Source of the DNA: Paraphoma chrysanthemicola
Lineage: Eukaryota > Ascomycota > Dothideomycetes > Pleosporales > Phaeosphaeriaceae
Assembly (NCBI GenBank): GCA_020744225.1
Contig: JAGMWG010000010.1
Span: forward strand, 248,001-312,000
Reading direction: 5' to 3'
Length of the DNA stretch: 64,000 nt
In this document: positions 53,823-64,000 of the stretch, piece by piece
How positions within the stretch are numbered: position 1 is the first letter of the stretch
How the letters are laid out: each line of letters opens with the position of its first letter
The notes under the pieces: generated by a model
Told to the model about the DNA's origin: nothing
Seen by the model: the letters and a program-made list of their open reading frames with translations, nothing else
Databases searched by the model: none
Program-made: the position numbers and the translations under genes

Positions 53823-54698
53823 GGTGAAGGAAGTCGGAAACGGCTGTAAATTGAGACGTTTGGTGGTGAATCAATTGCGGGATAAGATATATGAGCGACG
53901 ATCGCAACAGTTACGAGTCACGAGGATTACTGAGAGAGTAGCGGCGAAGGCAAGGACGAGCGTTGTCAAGTGTGTGTTGTTGGAGTCTCGATAAACTTCA
54001 AAAAGCTTAAGATCGGCGTCCCGCACCCGCATCTGGAATGGTGTGCACGGCAACGGCGTGGGAGCTTGACCCCACGATTTGCATGTGGAGCTCGGGTGGG
54101 TGCATTCGACGGGCCATCTTTGATGCGACTACTACCATAGGTCCGTTGCTCATTACTTTCGCATGGATATTCCAGCTCCCAACGAACCGTGATGGATGCG
54201 TGCAGACGTTCGTCATGTGGACAATGTCGTCATGGGTTTCAGAGGCCGGCTGAGCCGCAAGTCACGCTGCCCGATCAGGCACAGCTACATTCCATTCAGA
54301 ACAGCTCAAAGTCGCAATGCGCAGATCTGGTGCAAATTAATGCAATTAGATTTGGATGAGACGATCGGTACATAGTAGCAAAGGAAGAAGCCAAGTTGTT
54401 CAACTAGCCACCACCACTCCGGGGCATCCCCGCTCATGTCCAGCCGTTGGCTCCGCGCAGGGAGAGGTTCTGCATTCTCGCAGACGCATCTTGCCATCCC
54501 CCCAGTCGCCAGAGCGGAGCATCTGTCGCCACGAACGAGGAAGATGCGTCCGCACCACCTCATCCGTAGTGACTATCGTCGTCCATCCATGCCATGATAT
54601 CGTGTTGCGTCAAAGATAAGAAAGCCCGAGGAGATCCGAAACGCCGTGATGTCACCGCGCCATGGTTGACCGTGTAGATATGAAGAAGGTAAGGTGGA
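53823..54698. other. 0.9 kb intergenic region
   Basis: Promoter of NCE101 and 3' flank of atg8. Small frames here lack any recognisable feature. Confidence 0.5.
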
Positions 54699-55174
54699 TT
54701 AGATGGCCTCACCGAACGTGTTCTCGCCCGAGTAGCTGGGTAGTTGTCAGCAAGCTAGTTGACTTGGTTGGCGGGAGAGTGACGTACGTGATGTAGAGGA
54801 AGCCATCCTCATCCTTGTGCTCTTCATATATCGAGCTCATCAGCGCGGCAGTGGGTGGCAGAACCTCGTCGACGAAGATGAAGATAGCCTTCTCAGGCGA
54901 CAGCTTGATGCGCTTCCGGATCACATAGACGAACTGGCCGACAGTGAGATCCGCCGGTACCAGGTACTTCTTCTTGTCGATGGTCGCGATGTCTGACTTC
55001 TCGACCTTTTCGCAGATAACCTAGACGCGCTGTTAGCTGTGCTGAACTGGAAGGACGACGGGCGACAGGTTCAGGCAGACGTACGGGAATGCGGTCGTTG
55101 TACTTCTGGCGAATGCGCTCGGCCTCGGCCTTGCGCTTCTCGAACGGGTGCTCGTCCTTGAACTTGGAACGCAT
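54699..55174 (-). CDS. atg8: autophagy ubiquitin-like protein Atg8
   Basis: Three exons: 55174-55085, 55020-54788 and 54735-54699, all GT-AG, giving 119 residues. It is conjugated to phosphatidylethanolamine on autophagosome membranes and drives their growth and cargo binding. The sequence [40 protein letters not shown] and [13 protein letters not shown] is practically invariant in fungi. The chain ends G116-EAI, so the protease Atg4 must remove three residues to expose Gly 116. The last exon of 37 nt encodes the processed C-terminus. Confidence 0.98.
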
Positions 55175-56035
55175 GGCTGAGTATGATAGGGCTGTTGTGT
55201 TGCGGTGTGGTGTTGAGGTAGTGGGATCAGATGGGTGAGACGTGCGGGTGTTGCGTGGCGGAGGATAGATGTAGGAGGGAAGGCTGGCGGTGAGAGGGGA
55301 CTTAAGAGGCGGGGCGCGCAAGGCAGCACCGCTTGCCAATCACCAGCTTATGTCACCACGGTCGCGCTTCACAACGGTGCTTCAAACACTGGCCAGGTGC
55401 GAGACACACTTTCAGATTAGCCTTTCGCCATGTCCGCACCGCCCTTTCTTTGTGGGGGTGACAAAGTGACTCTTCATTCATGGCTGTGCAGCGCGGCCCA
55501 AGTCACTTGCTCAGCTCCCCATGACCAGCCGCGACTTGAGTCATCTACCTCGATACTTTGGCGACAATATTCAAGCATTTCCGTGACATTCCAGTTTCGT
55601 CAGCGGTCAGGTACCTGCTGGCAACTATACCAGACCGCCTGGCGCTGTGCATCCCAGGACCGAGCGGTCACCGTCAGCTACGTGTCCAGGTGGTCCGCAA
55701 ACCACGCACAGCATTATAGTCTCCACAAACGCGTGCTGCGCGTGCTGTATGCGTCGCTGCAAACACCTGTTCGATGCGGCACCAACTGAAGGGATACGCG
55801 CGGGTTCGAGTGAATGCAGCCCTATATCGCCGCTTGGCGTGTTTGCATCATCGACCCTGTTGCCCTCGGTACCTGCATGATGATGCGCCCACCATCGTGT
55901 GATGCTGGACACTTTTTGAATGCCCACCTTTTCCCACTCCCGATATAAGGCCCGATTTTCCTGCATTTCACGCTTTGCATACATGGCAACATAGTAGCTT
56001 TCCCTCCCCTCTGGGCCACTCATCAATTGCCCGCC
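55175..56035. other. divergent promoter region between atg8 and HEM13
   Basis: An 861-bp stretch between outward-facing genes. A CCAAT box is visible near 55336. A minus-strand frame of 138 codons (55625-56041) has no recognisable content. Confidence 0.5.
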
Positions 56036-57358
56036 ATGCAACCATTCCGACCCACACTCCGCATCGCAAGAGCCCTGGAGCTTCCCTCTACCTGTGCGCC
56101 ACGGCCGACTTTGCGACCACGCACCATCACAAGAAGACAGATTCGGTCGCCGCGAAGATGCATGTCCGACTTCCCATCAAAGAAGAAGGTAGATCCTCTA
56201 GAAGAATGGCGGAACCCGAAACCTAGCAAATGGCCGAACAGGGTCCGGCTGCTTATGCTGCCATTTATTGGCGCATTGATCTATTCCATGGTATATAAAC
56301 TTTGTCGACCCAAGGACGCCCATACTTAAACATTACAGTGGACAGACGATTCTATCAAAACCGAAACACCCACCATAGCCCAGAAAGACGAGCTTCTCAA
56401 GCGCGAGAATGGCGTCACCGAACAGTCTCCAATGCGCCTCCGCATGGAGCAATTCATAAAGCAACACCAAAAGCAAATCGTCGCCGAGCTCGAAAAGGTG
56501 GATGGCACAAAATTCACAATCGACTCATGGCAACGTCCCGAAGGCGGCGGCGGCATCACCTGCGTCCTACAAGACGGCAAGGTCTTTGAGAAAGCCGGCG
56601 TCAACACGTCCGTCGTATACGGTCGCCTGCCACGCGCCGCCATCCAAAAGATGCGTGTCAATCACAAAGCCCTCAACCCCGACGTTGACTCGCTCGAGTT
56701 CTTCGCCGCAGGCCTATCCATGGTCTTACATCCGCACAACCCCAACGCCCCTACCGTGCACCTGAACTACCGTTACTTCGAGACGGCCGACGAGCAAGGC
56801 AACACAAACACATGGTGGTACGGCGGCGGCTGCGATCTTACGCCCTCGTATCTATACGACGAAGACGCGATCCACTTCCATCAGACGATGAAAGCCGTAT
56901 GCGACAAGCACGACAAAGCATACTACCCACGCTTCAAGAATTGGTGCGACGAGTACTTCAACAACAAGCACAGAGGCGAGACGCGCGGCGTCGGCGGCCT
57001 GTTCTTCGACGACTTGGACGAGACGGAGAAAGACCAGGAACAGCTTTTCGCCTTTGTGCAGGATTGTCTATCTGCTTTCTTGCCGTCGTATCTTCCCATC
57101 ATCAATAAAAGGAAAGACATGCCCTTCACAGATGCCATGAAACATTGGCAGCAGATTAGACGAGGGCGGTATGTGGAGTTTAACCTCGTACACGATCGCG
57201 GAACGGCGTTTGGACTGAACACACCTGGTGCGAGGGTGGAGAGTATCTTGATGAGCTTGCCGTTGACGAGTCGCTGGGAGTATATGCATGCGCCTGAGAA
57301 GGGGAGTAGGGAGGAGAGGTTGTTGGATGTGTTGAGGAAGCCGAGGGAATGGGTATAG
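56036..57358 (+). CDS. HEM13: coproporphyrinogen III oxidase (oxygen-dependent)
   Basis: Exons 56036-56290 and 56339-57358, joined by a 48-bp intron (GTATAT to TTACAG, phase 0), give 424 residues. The enzyme converts coproporphyrinogen III to protoporphyrinogen IX in heme synthesis, using O2. Core motifs are YFETADEQGNTNTWWYGGGC, DLTPSYLYDEDAIHFH, YYPRFKNWCDEYF, RGVGGLFFDDLD and YVEFNLVHDRGTAFGL. The first exon adds an Arg-rich presequence and a hydrophobic segment (VRLLMLPFIGALIYSM), suggesting import into, and anchoring in, mitochondria, as in filamentous fungi and unlike the cytosolic yeast enzyme. If the first exon is a separate gene, HEM13 would start near 56432. Confidence 0.92.
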
Positions 57359-57660
57359 ATGCTATAAAGTAAAACTAGGGTTATATGAAAAGAGTACAAA
57401 ATAAACGTACCTGTGTTGCTTGACGAGTAGCCCAGCAAGGTAGGAAAGCAGAAAAAGCCAGAATACAACATGGATACACATGAACCACAAAGCGCAAACC
57501 AAGTCATGTCCAATCACTACCTCGTATTCAATTTCCCTCGAATCCATGTACACATATCAAAACATAAAACCGAACATACTAACTATGCCATGCATGTAAT
57601 CCATAAAAATACCCCTCATCATCATCATCCTCCCAACCCAGCCAACCTTCTTCTGCTTCT
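57359..57660. other. short spacer between convergent genes
   Basis: 302 bp separating the HEM13 and GID5 stop codons. Nothing recognised. Confidence 0.5.
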
Positions 57661-60600
57661 TCATCCTCTACTCGACCTATCCCACCCATGCAACCCACCC
57701 AACCTCCCCAACCCACTCATCCCCCCATCTCCAGCACCTCCACTAAACCCCTGGCCCTGGCCCCCTCCCTGCGTCGCGCTCGCACTCGCATACACACTCC
57801 TCCCCGACTGCCCCTCACCCAGGAGTCTTGCAAACTGGTCAATCACGGGTTTAACCCTCTCTCTAACATCGAGATCCATATCCTTAGCCAGGAGTTTGGC
57901 GCCTTCCTCGAAGCCGAGGTTCCGCAGCAAGTGCGCGCGCTCACGCGTCGCGGCCTCGTCGCTTGAGTCTTCGAGCCAGAGGAGGTTGTTCAGAAACCAT
58001 GCGCACAGGGCGCGGACTTCGCGGCGCGGATGTGTGCATAGCGGGAGAATGTGTTGCATGAGTGAGGTCTGTGAGATGAGGAGCGAGCGGTGGGAAGGGC
58101 GGCCGTTGGCGAGGTGGACGAGGACGAATGTTGTTGCGAGGACGAGTTCGGGGGCGGGGTAGTTGTTCCAGTTTGTGTGTTGGGTGAGTTGTTGTGCGGC
58201 GATGTTGGTGGCCACGCGTTGGGGCGTGTTGGGCCAGTAGGCTGGTGTTGCGGAGCTTGTTGGGGTGGCTTGGGAAGTGGATGGAGTCGAGTTTTTGGGC
58301 CGGATTTTGGCGTCGAGGAGTTCGAAGAAGCGGCTGTGGCCAAAGGCTTTGAGGAGGTGATCGATCATCTCCCCGGTTGTCTGGTCTTCTGATATGAAGT
58401 TGCGGAGGAAGTCCAGGGCTTGTTCTTGTATGCGGATGTCGTCCCGCTCGTTGATCAACCGAGTGTCCTGCTCATCGTTCTTGATTTGCTGTAGCCGGTC
58501 TCTGATGTTGGTCGCGCTCGTGTATCGAGAGCCAGGTCGTTGCAGGCGACTCATCGATGGTATGCTATCAGCCATTGTATCCTCGTCCTCTTCATCTGAC
58601 AATTCCTCATCAAGATCCATATGCGGGTCATCGACGGAGTTCAGGAGGTCTACTTGCTCGCCTGCAGCATTTGGTGTGCCCATAGCAGGTTTGCTCGGCT
58701 CACCGTTCAGCGCCTGTACAAGCCAGCCAACACCAAGCTCATCAAGGCACTGTTTCTTCATGTCTTGTGGCAGCCCAAGACATAGATGCTTAAGAGCCCA
58801 AAGGCTTCCGAAGCGAAGATTGAAGTTGGCCGACCGACACTGCTCGCAAAGAGCTCGTAGAACGCCAGCCTCGATGATCTCCTAAAATTTATCAGCAAAC
58901 GGTTCACAATACAGACCACTAACATACCGGACGCATCGGCGACAAATCCAGCACCAAGTTGGTAATGACTTCAGTCGCAGCTATTTGGACTTTGACACTG
59001 GGGTGCGTAAGAAGCTCGTAAACTGGCTGAGCAACACCATGATCGATAAGACTCGTTCTTAGCACACTGACTGATCTTGACAGAGAGCGTGTTACTTTGC
59101 ATGCTGCAATGAGTACCGACTCCGGGTTACCATCTTTTGATGTCGTCGAAGCCGTACTGGGCTCCTCCTTTTCGGAGTAGGGCACCATGGCTTCGATAAT
59201 ATGGGTCGCTGCACCCATTTCGATGACGAGCTTCCTCAGTCCATCTTGATCTCCTGCAAGAGCTGCTAGCGCCAAGAGGACACTCTCTCGGTACTTGAAA
59301 GCATGCAGGACATCGGCGCTCAGGCCAGACCGCCCAAGCGCTGATGATGCTGGGTCAATCATGGGGTCCTTGAGCTCGTGCGATGCGGACTTTGGTTGCC
59401 ATAGCGGCTTCGCATTCGTTGTGACTGTATCAAATGATCTCTTAAGTATCTGCACCAGCGTTGGCATGATACGAGCATCGACAGCCGCGGACTGGAGCGA
59501 CTTGTTGCTCGAAACCAGCTCTGCAAGCACAAGCGGCGACCGTTCCAGAACAATGCGCATCTCTTCTTTCGCTGCCGGGCCGGAAGCATATGCCTTTTTC
59601 GCGTGATCGGAAGTTGGGGACGATTCCTCAATCATCTTGACAACGAGGGGAATGATCAAATACGAAAAGTGTCGTTCTCGTGTCGTTTTGGAGGGATCAT
59701 TGAGCGGCCACCGTTCGCCAAACTTCTTCAGTAAAGCCAAGAGCCAACACGCAGACAATCGCTCCCTGCCCTCGCCCCGTCTTGCGACAAACATCAGCCA
59801 TATGAACAGTGGTGATTCAGACTCGTCTGTAATAATGCCTCGTCCTGTTGGCTGTTGCAATGACTCCACACTCGGTAGCCGGCCATAGTTCTCAACAGTG
59901 GCAGCGGTGTACGATCCAAGCGCAGGCCATGATTTGGTGTACGAGTCCGACTTGCTTGTCATGGTTTGCACGCGCGGTATGAGCTTGTCCCACGACGGTT
60001 GCGAAGTGCCACTGTAGCCATCGTACGAAGCTGTCGCGCGGTCCTTTGGCCACCCAAAGAGCTGCTGTATCGGCTGGGAATACAGGAAACGTGCGGCGTA
60101 GAAGTGTGAGTCCTTGATAATGGCTGCAACTGCTTCTAGTATATCAGAAAGACAGGCTCGGGGTAGCTGGTCGCGGACTGTTGGTTTCGCATCCGGATCC
60201 TGTGTAGACTCGTCGGCTGCAGCAATAGCAGCCAGCTTGCTAGCCAACAGATCGAGGAGGCCAGACTCGACCAGCATCTTCTTTTGATTGTCCTCTTGGC
60301 ATGTCTTCATGATGAGCTGAACCACCAAGGATATCTGCAGGTTCGCCTTCATTGTCCCTGCCGACTGCGACAATATCTCTGCCAGGCTCTCGATCACTGG
60401 CCTCGCGTATATTTGCTCGCTAACCGCGAATGCCAGCGTCGACCGTGAGGATGTGTCCGACATGTCCGCCCATGGCTTCTCCTGCGCAACGGCATCGACA
60501 ATCTGGTTAAGCGTCTTCAACGTCGTCGAGACAAGCTTCGCCGGCGTCTCGCTGGGACGCAGTGCTTCGAGCAGTGGAGGGAGAACATTGCCTGCGAGAA

Positions 60601-61010
60601 TCGGCGCAATGAATGCTGGACCACCTGTGCGTCTCACATATCAGCCATTGTCCCCTTCACTGTTTCCGTCGCGATGTAGGCTCACCGTTCGCAAGACTGC
60701 CCACGACGAGCGTCGCTTGGAACCTCAACTCGTCCTCGGTCGTCCATTCCGACAAGCTCCGCTTGCTCTCTGTGAACAAGCCCGATCCATGTCCATTTTG
60801 GTGCGCTCTTCGCCTTTTGCCGCCTTTCCTCGCCTCGCTCCGAAGTAAGCCTGCCAGCGGCTTGATGACTCCATGTGTAACCGCGAGGTCCTTCCTTTGC
60901 TCGTGCCCAACAATCTCGTTCTTGAGGCTCTGTAGCGCGGCGACTTGTGCTTCGGGTGTGCTGGGATTGGACAGCTCGATGAGCGCAGGAGGAATGGTGG
61001 AGCGGCCCAT
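57661..61010 (-). CDS. GID5: armadillo-repeat GID/CTLH ligase subunit (Vid28/Gid5, ARMC8-like)
   Basis: Three exons: 61010-60686, 60624-58928 and 58881-57661. Both introns are GT-AG with closed phases, giving 1080 residues. The protein is an alpha-alpha superhelix of armadillo repeats, from MGRSTIPPALIELSNPSTPE through VQIAATEVITNLVLDLSPMR, with EAGVLRALCEQCRSANFNLR and FGSLWALKHLC just after the second intron and a final block REVRALCAWFLNNLLWLEDS. In yeast Gid5 recruits the substrate receptor Gid4 to the GID ubiquitin ligase that destroys gluconeogenic enzymes. Between the two repeat blocks lies an acidic Asp/Glu-rich linker, and the C-terminus is Gly-rich. The length fits ARMC8-type proteins of filamentous fungi. 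Confidence 0.92.
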
Positions 61011-61764
61011 GGCGCCGGGGGCAGCGACTACGTGAGGTTTGGTAATGCGTGATGCGTGCTACAACCGTTCGGCGCGAATGGGATGGTCGCACAACCGCAT
61101 CGGCGCAGGAAGTGGCGCTGAAAACTTCGATCCGGTGGTTAATCAATTTAAAAGGTGTAGCGATTGAATGAGAAAATGTAACGGCGATTCCTACGGTACG
61201 ATGCGTTGCTGCGGGGAGATCTCCGTGGTAAGGTTGCGAGGTTACTGCCTGCAAGGCGACAAGGCACCGAGTCGCTGAGGTGAGATCGACCAAGCCTGAG
61301 ACACTGTGAGCTGGCCCTCTTGCGACTGTGGAAAGTTCTTCAGTGTGTTGTAAATCCACGTATCGCGCGTAGCTCCACCGTTCGCATGTGCCTCCGAACG
61401 GCTGTCAGACGTCACGTATGCACGGGCCACAATGGTCACTTTGCCTAAGATCAGCTTCAAGAACTCATACATTCATAAGACATAAATACATAATCGTAAG
61501 TGCAGTCGTAGCCTCTTCCATAGTCCCATGCATACATAACCATACAGCCATAAAACCTGCCCAGCCGTCCTTAATTTCGTAGCCACAATGCTTGGCTACT
61601 GATGCTGGCACCCTTGTGCCGTATGCCACCCATAAATGCAGCAAGCTAACGCCTAATCCCATAAAAAGTCGTGAGAGCAAAGATCGGAGAATGAAAAGGC
61701 CTGTGAATGCTATAGCAATCGTAAGCGTGTTGAGCAGTGCTGCAAGGCAAATGTGCCGTGCATG
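61011..61764. other. intergenic region with in-frame extension of the next gene
   Basis: The left part is the GID5 promoter. From 61764 down to 61465 the minus-strand frame of the neighbouring gene stays open for 99 codons past its UAG stop and encodes hydrophobic segments. Confidence 0.45.
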
Positions 61765-64000
61765 CTACCAAAAGCTTCCAGGAATCGAGATTCGTTCAGG
61801 TCGATCGAGTTCGGGAATGTCTGCATCATTCTCCTTGACGCTTCCGCCTTCGGTGAGGATGACCACCGAGACGCATGCTGCATATGCTTCCCTGATGGCG
61901 CATGCCATGCATGTTTCTTTGATATTCGCTACGACAGCACTGTGCCCATGGTTTGCGCACCACGCTCTTGCAAACACTTCGTTGTCGCTAACACCTAGTG
62001 CCTCAATGGCAAGAACCTTGGTGACTTGTTCGTGGGCCGATTTGGTCTCGCCATTTGTGATAGCAAGAGCCTTCTTTGTTGGTGAAGACCGTGATGAGCT
62101 GGGGCGAGAGATGCGTCCGGATTGGCGGCCCCAGTCGTGAATATCAACGAGGCCATCATCGATCTTGATGGGCTTGTAAGAAAAGTCGTAAAAGAGAACT
62201 AAAACATATTAGCAAGGTTCGTCAGCTGGTGCTCGGGAGATTGCCCACCATGAGGACCCTGGTGGCAAGGGAAAGCATTGATGAAGTCGACATCATAGCG
62301 CAACTTCATCGGCCAGCTCTTCCCGCCACAAGCGAAGAAAATTGCCGCATCAAACACCAGCGGTGCGCCAGGAATATGTCTCGCAGACGATGGCTGCTCT
62401 TTTGAGGGCTGGAAACCAAGCTTTTCGATCCTGATCAGGTCGGTCACATCCTCTGTGTCGGGCATTGGCACTTCGTAATCGTCGACTGGGTAGCTGTCGT
62501 CTACAGGACCAAGTGGGTTGGTGCGCTCAGCCATTGACTCCACGTCGTTTGAATTCAGTTTCGGATCAAGCGATGTGAGCTGCTTGACCTTGACACATTC
62601 CGTCCTCTTCAAGTCCGGTGTGTATATGCAAGGGCCTACCCACCCTGCGATCTGCTTGACGCCTCTCGCGGCTCCTAGAACCTTACCAACGATGCATTGC
62701 GACGACCAGTACGTGTTCGCGCGGTATTGAAAGCCTGATGCGGGCTGCATGTGTGTCAGATACTTAAGAGCATCCCCTGTATCGCGGTCACAGTCAATCA
62801 AGCTATTCATGATAAGCCAGGGTAGTGTCCGTCCGGGCAGTATGATTCCTGAGAACCATGACATGGCGTCTGCTGAGCGGTCTTCGAGGGGCTTCTCCTT
62901 TATGTCCTGTTCATCCAGGACATAGTCAACCTCATCCATGTTTGGCCACTTCAATGTGGATGCAAATGTCCGCAGTGCCTCCTTTTGCCTATGTTTGCTC
63001 TTCAGCTCAAAGCTAAAGGTGCTCTGTGTAGAAGAGGTCCTTGACTTTGTGATCTCCATATTCTCAAGCCAGCGTTGTGCTACAGCAAGATCCCAGGTGA
63101 TAATAGGCGGTAGTTGCATGATGAGCTTTCGCTTTGCCTTGTCAGTGTGCTCCCGTGAATGTATCCGCAGATAGAGCTCCACCGAGAGTAGCAGCTGGTG
63201 GAAGAACTCCTGCTTCTTGTGCTGATCCGGGGCATCGAAGAACTTTGCTACTACCTGGTTCTTCGCAAGTGAAAAGTCTATCCATCTTGGGTTGGTCAAA
63301 ACAGTGATGAGATCTGCAATCTGCTGTTCTACAGCAAAGTGAGGGTTGCCTGTGAACTTCTCCGGGTCGTCGATTAGCGTGGCATACAAGTAACGGTACA
63401 TCTCTTCAGGGTCCTGTTTTGTCAAATGTTAGGTCAAACAACCAAAGCATCCCTGGCGGAACTATGAACTAACATCTTCGTTGAGGCCGCTCTCCAGCTT
63501 CTGCAGCCGGTCCAAAATCTGCAGAAGCTTAATCTTTCGCGGCTTGACATCGCTGTCGAACTGAGTAGGTGGGTTGCTACTCCCAGACTTGCTCACCCAG
63601 AAGTTGAGCGTAGTTGTACCGGCGCTCTTCCCAAAAGCATATGCCATGCAAGGTTGCTCCTGAGACAGCCACGGAAATTGACTGTCGGATGCGCCTGTCA
63701 TGTTCAGTGACATTTCGCGGTATGCTGGTTGCTGGAACGACGCGCGGTCCGTTCTGCTCTGGTGTTCAGACTCCATGACGGCGTAGAAACGGTCATAGCC
63801 TGGGGCATTTGGCACCGCATCCCAGTACCCCTTGAATGTAGACGCGCCGGCGCATATCAGATCTTCGGCCTTCTCGGGCTTCAGGTGGTCATCCTGTCTG
63901 TAACCGCTCGGCGGCCACCGTCGCGATTTGCGGAAGTCGTCGAGCGGGGTGGGGTGTGAGTACGACTCTGAGCGCTTGGGCGCAGCAAACGATCGGTAGG
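61765..64000 (-). CDS. conserved fungal protein of unknown function, 5' end off the window
   Basis: Three exons are visible: 64000(+)-63474, 63413-62249 and 62198-61765. Introns of 60 and 50 bp (GTTAGT to AACAG, and GTGGGC to TTTTAG) close in phase, giving at least 708 residues. The frame is open at the right edge, so the N-terminus is missing. Characteristic stretches are YWDAVPNAPGYDRFYAVMES, KLLQILDRLQKLESGLNEDD, PEEMYRYLYATLIDDPEKF and ADAMSWFSGIILPGRTLPWL. No catalytic motif, signal peptide or membrane segment is evident before the stop. The dense, mixed hydrophobic pattern suggests a folded, conserved protein. I do not know its function. Confidence 0.8.

Noticed and set aside
53823..54698. 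Small minus-strand frames at 53871-54563
   Set aside because: No features beyond random frames; they lie in the promoter of NCE101 and the 3' flank of atg8.
61690..61770. Short intron removing the UAG of the unknown conserved gene
   Set aside because: The good donor GTAGCA at the stop has acceptors at 29, 59 and 68 nt, none of which returns to the downstream hydrophobic frame.

Overview
The window is nuclear DNA of a filamentous ascomycete (Pezizomycotina, most probably a Dothideomycete; the exact genus cannot be read from the sequence). The signs are short GT-AG introns (about 46 to 90 bp, often with a CTRAC branch site), long Ser/Pro/Gln-rich tails, Zn2Cys6 and HET-domain proteins, a GAF-type hybrid histidine kinase, and core fungal genes such as atg8, HEM13, ERD2, GYP7 and GID5. 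Gene models were joined by eye from splice signals and reading phase.

Left part, 0.4 to 30 kb, is mostly core genome: a glycine-zipper protein, a Zn2Cys6 regulator, a cytosolic GH85 endo-beta-N-acetylglucosaminidase, the HDEL receptor ERD2, a small membrane protein, an M1 aminopeptidase, a GT90 glycosyltransferase, two tandem paralogous multispanning proteins of unknown function, a hybrid histidine kinase, a DUF2011-type protein and two unrecognised conserved-looking proteins.

Middle part, 30 to 53 kb, is a mosaic. Housekeeping genes (GYP7-like Rab GAP, Mso1-like exocytosis protein) sit between accessory blocks. The accessory blocks hold three HET-domain (heterokaryon incompatibility) genes, one of them a HET-bZIP fusion; a BTB/T1 gene; three traces of a ubiquitin-protease (USP) family (a terminal fragment, a frameshifted copy and a long paralogue lacking the catalytic Cys and His motifs); a TPR relic typical of fungal NLR-type proteins; an orphan exon; and two diverged copies of a tRNA-derived SINE-like element. 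This looks like a turnover region for self/non-self recognition genes.

Right part, 53 to 64 kb, is core again: NCE101, atg8, HEM13 (coproporphyrinogen oxidase), GID5/VID28 (armadillo subunit of the GID/CTLH ubiquitin ligase) and a conserved unknown protein that runs off the right edge.

The strongest candidate for something undescribed is the 1095-residue HET-bZIP protein at 30993-34280: a complete bZIP DNA-binding module lies between the HET domain and the usual HET C-terminal tail in one uninterrupted reading frame.
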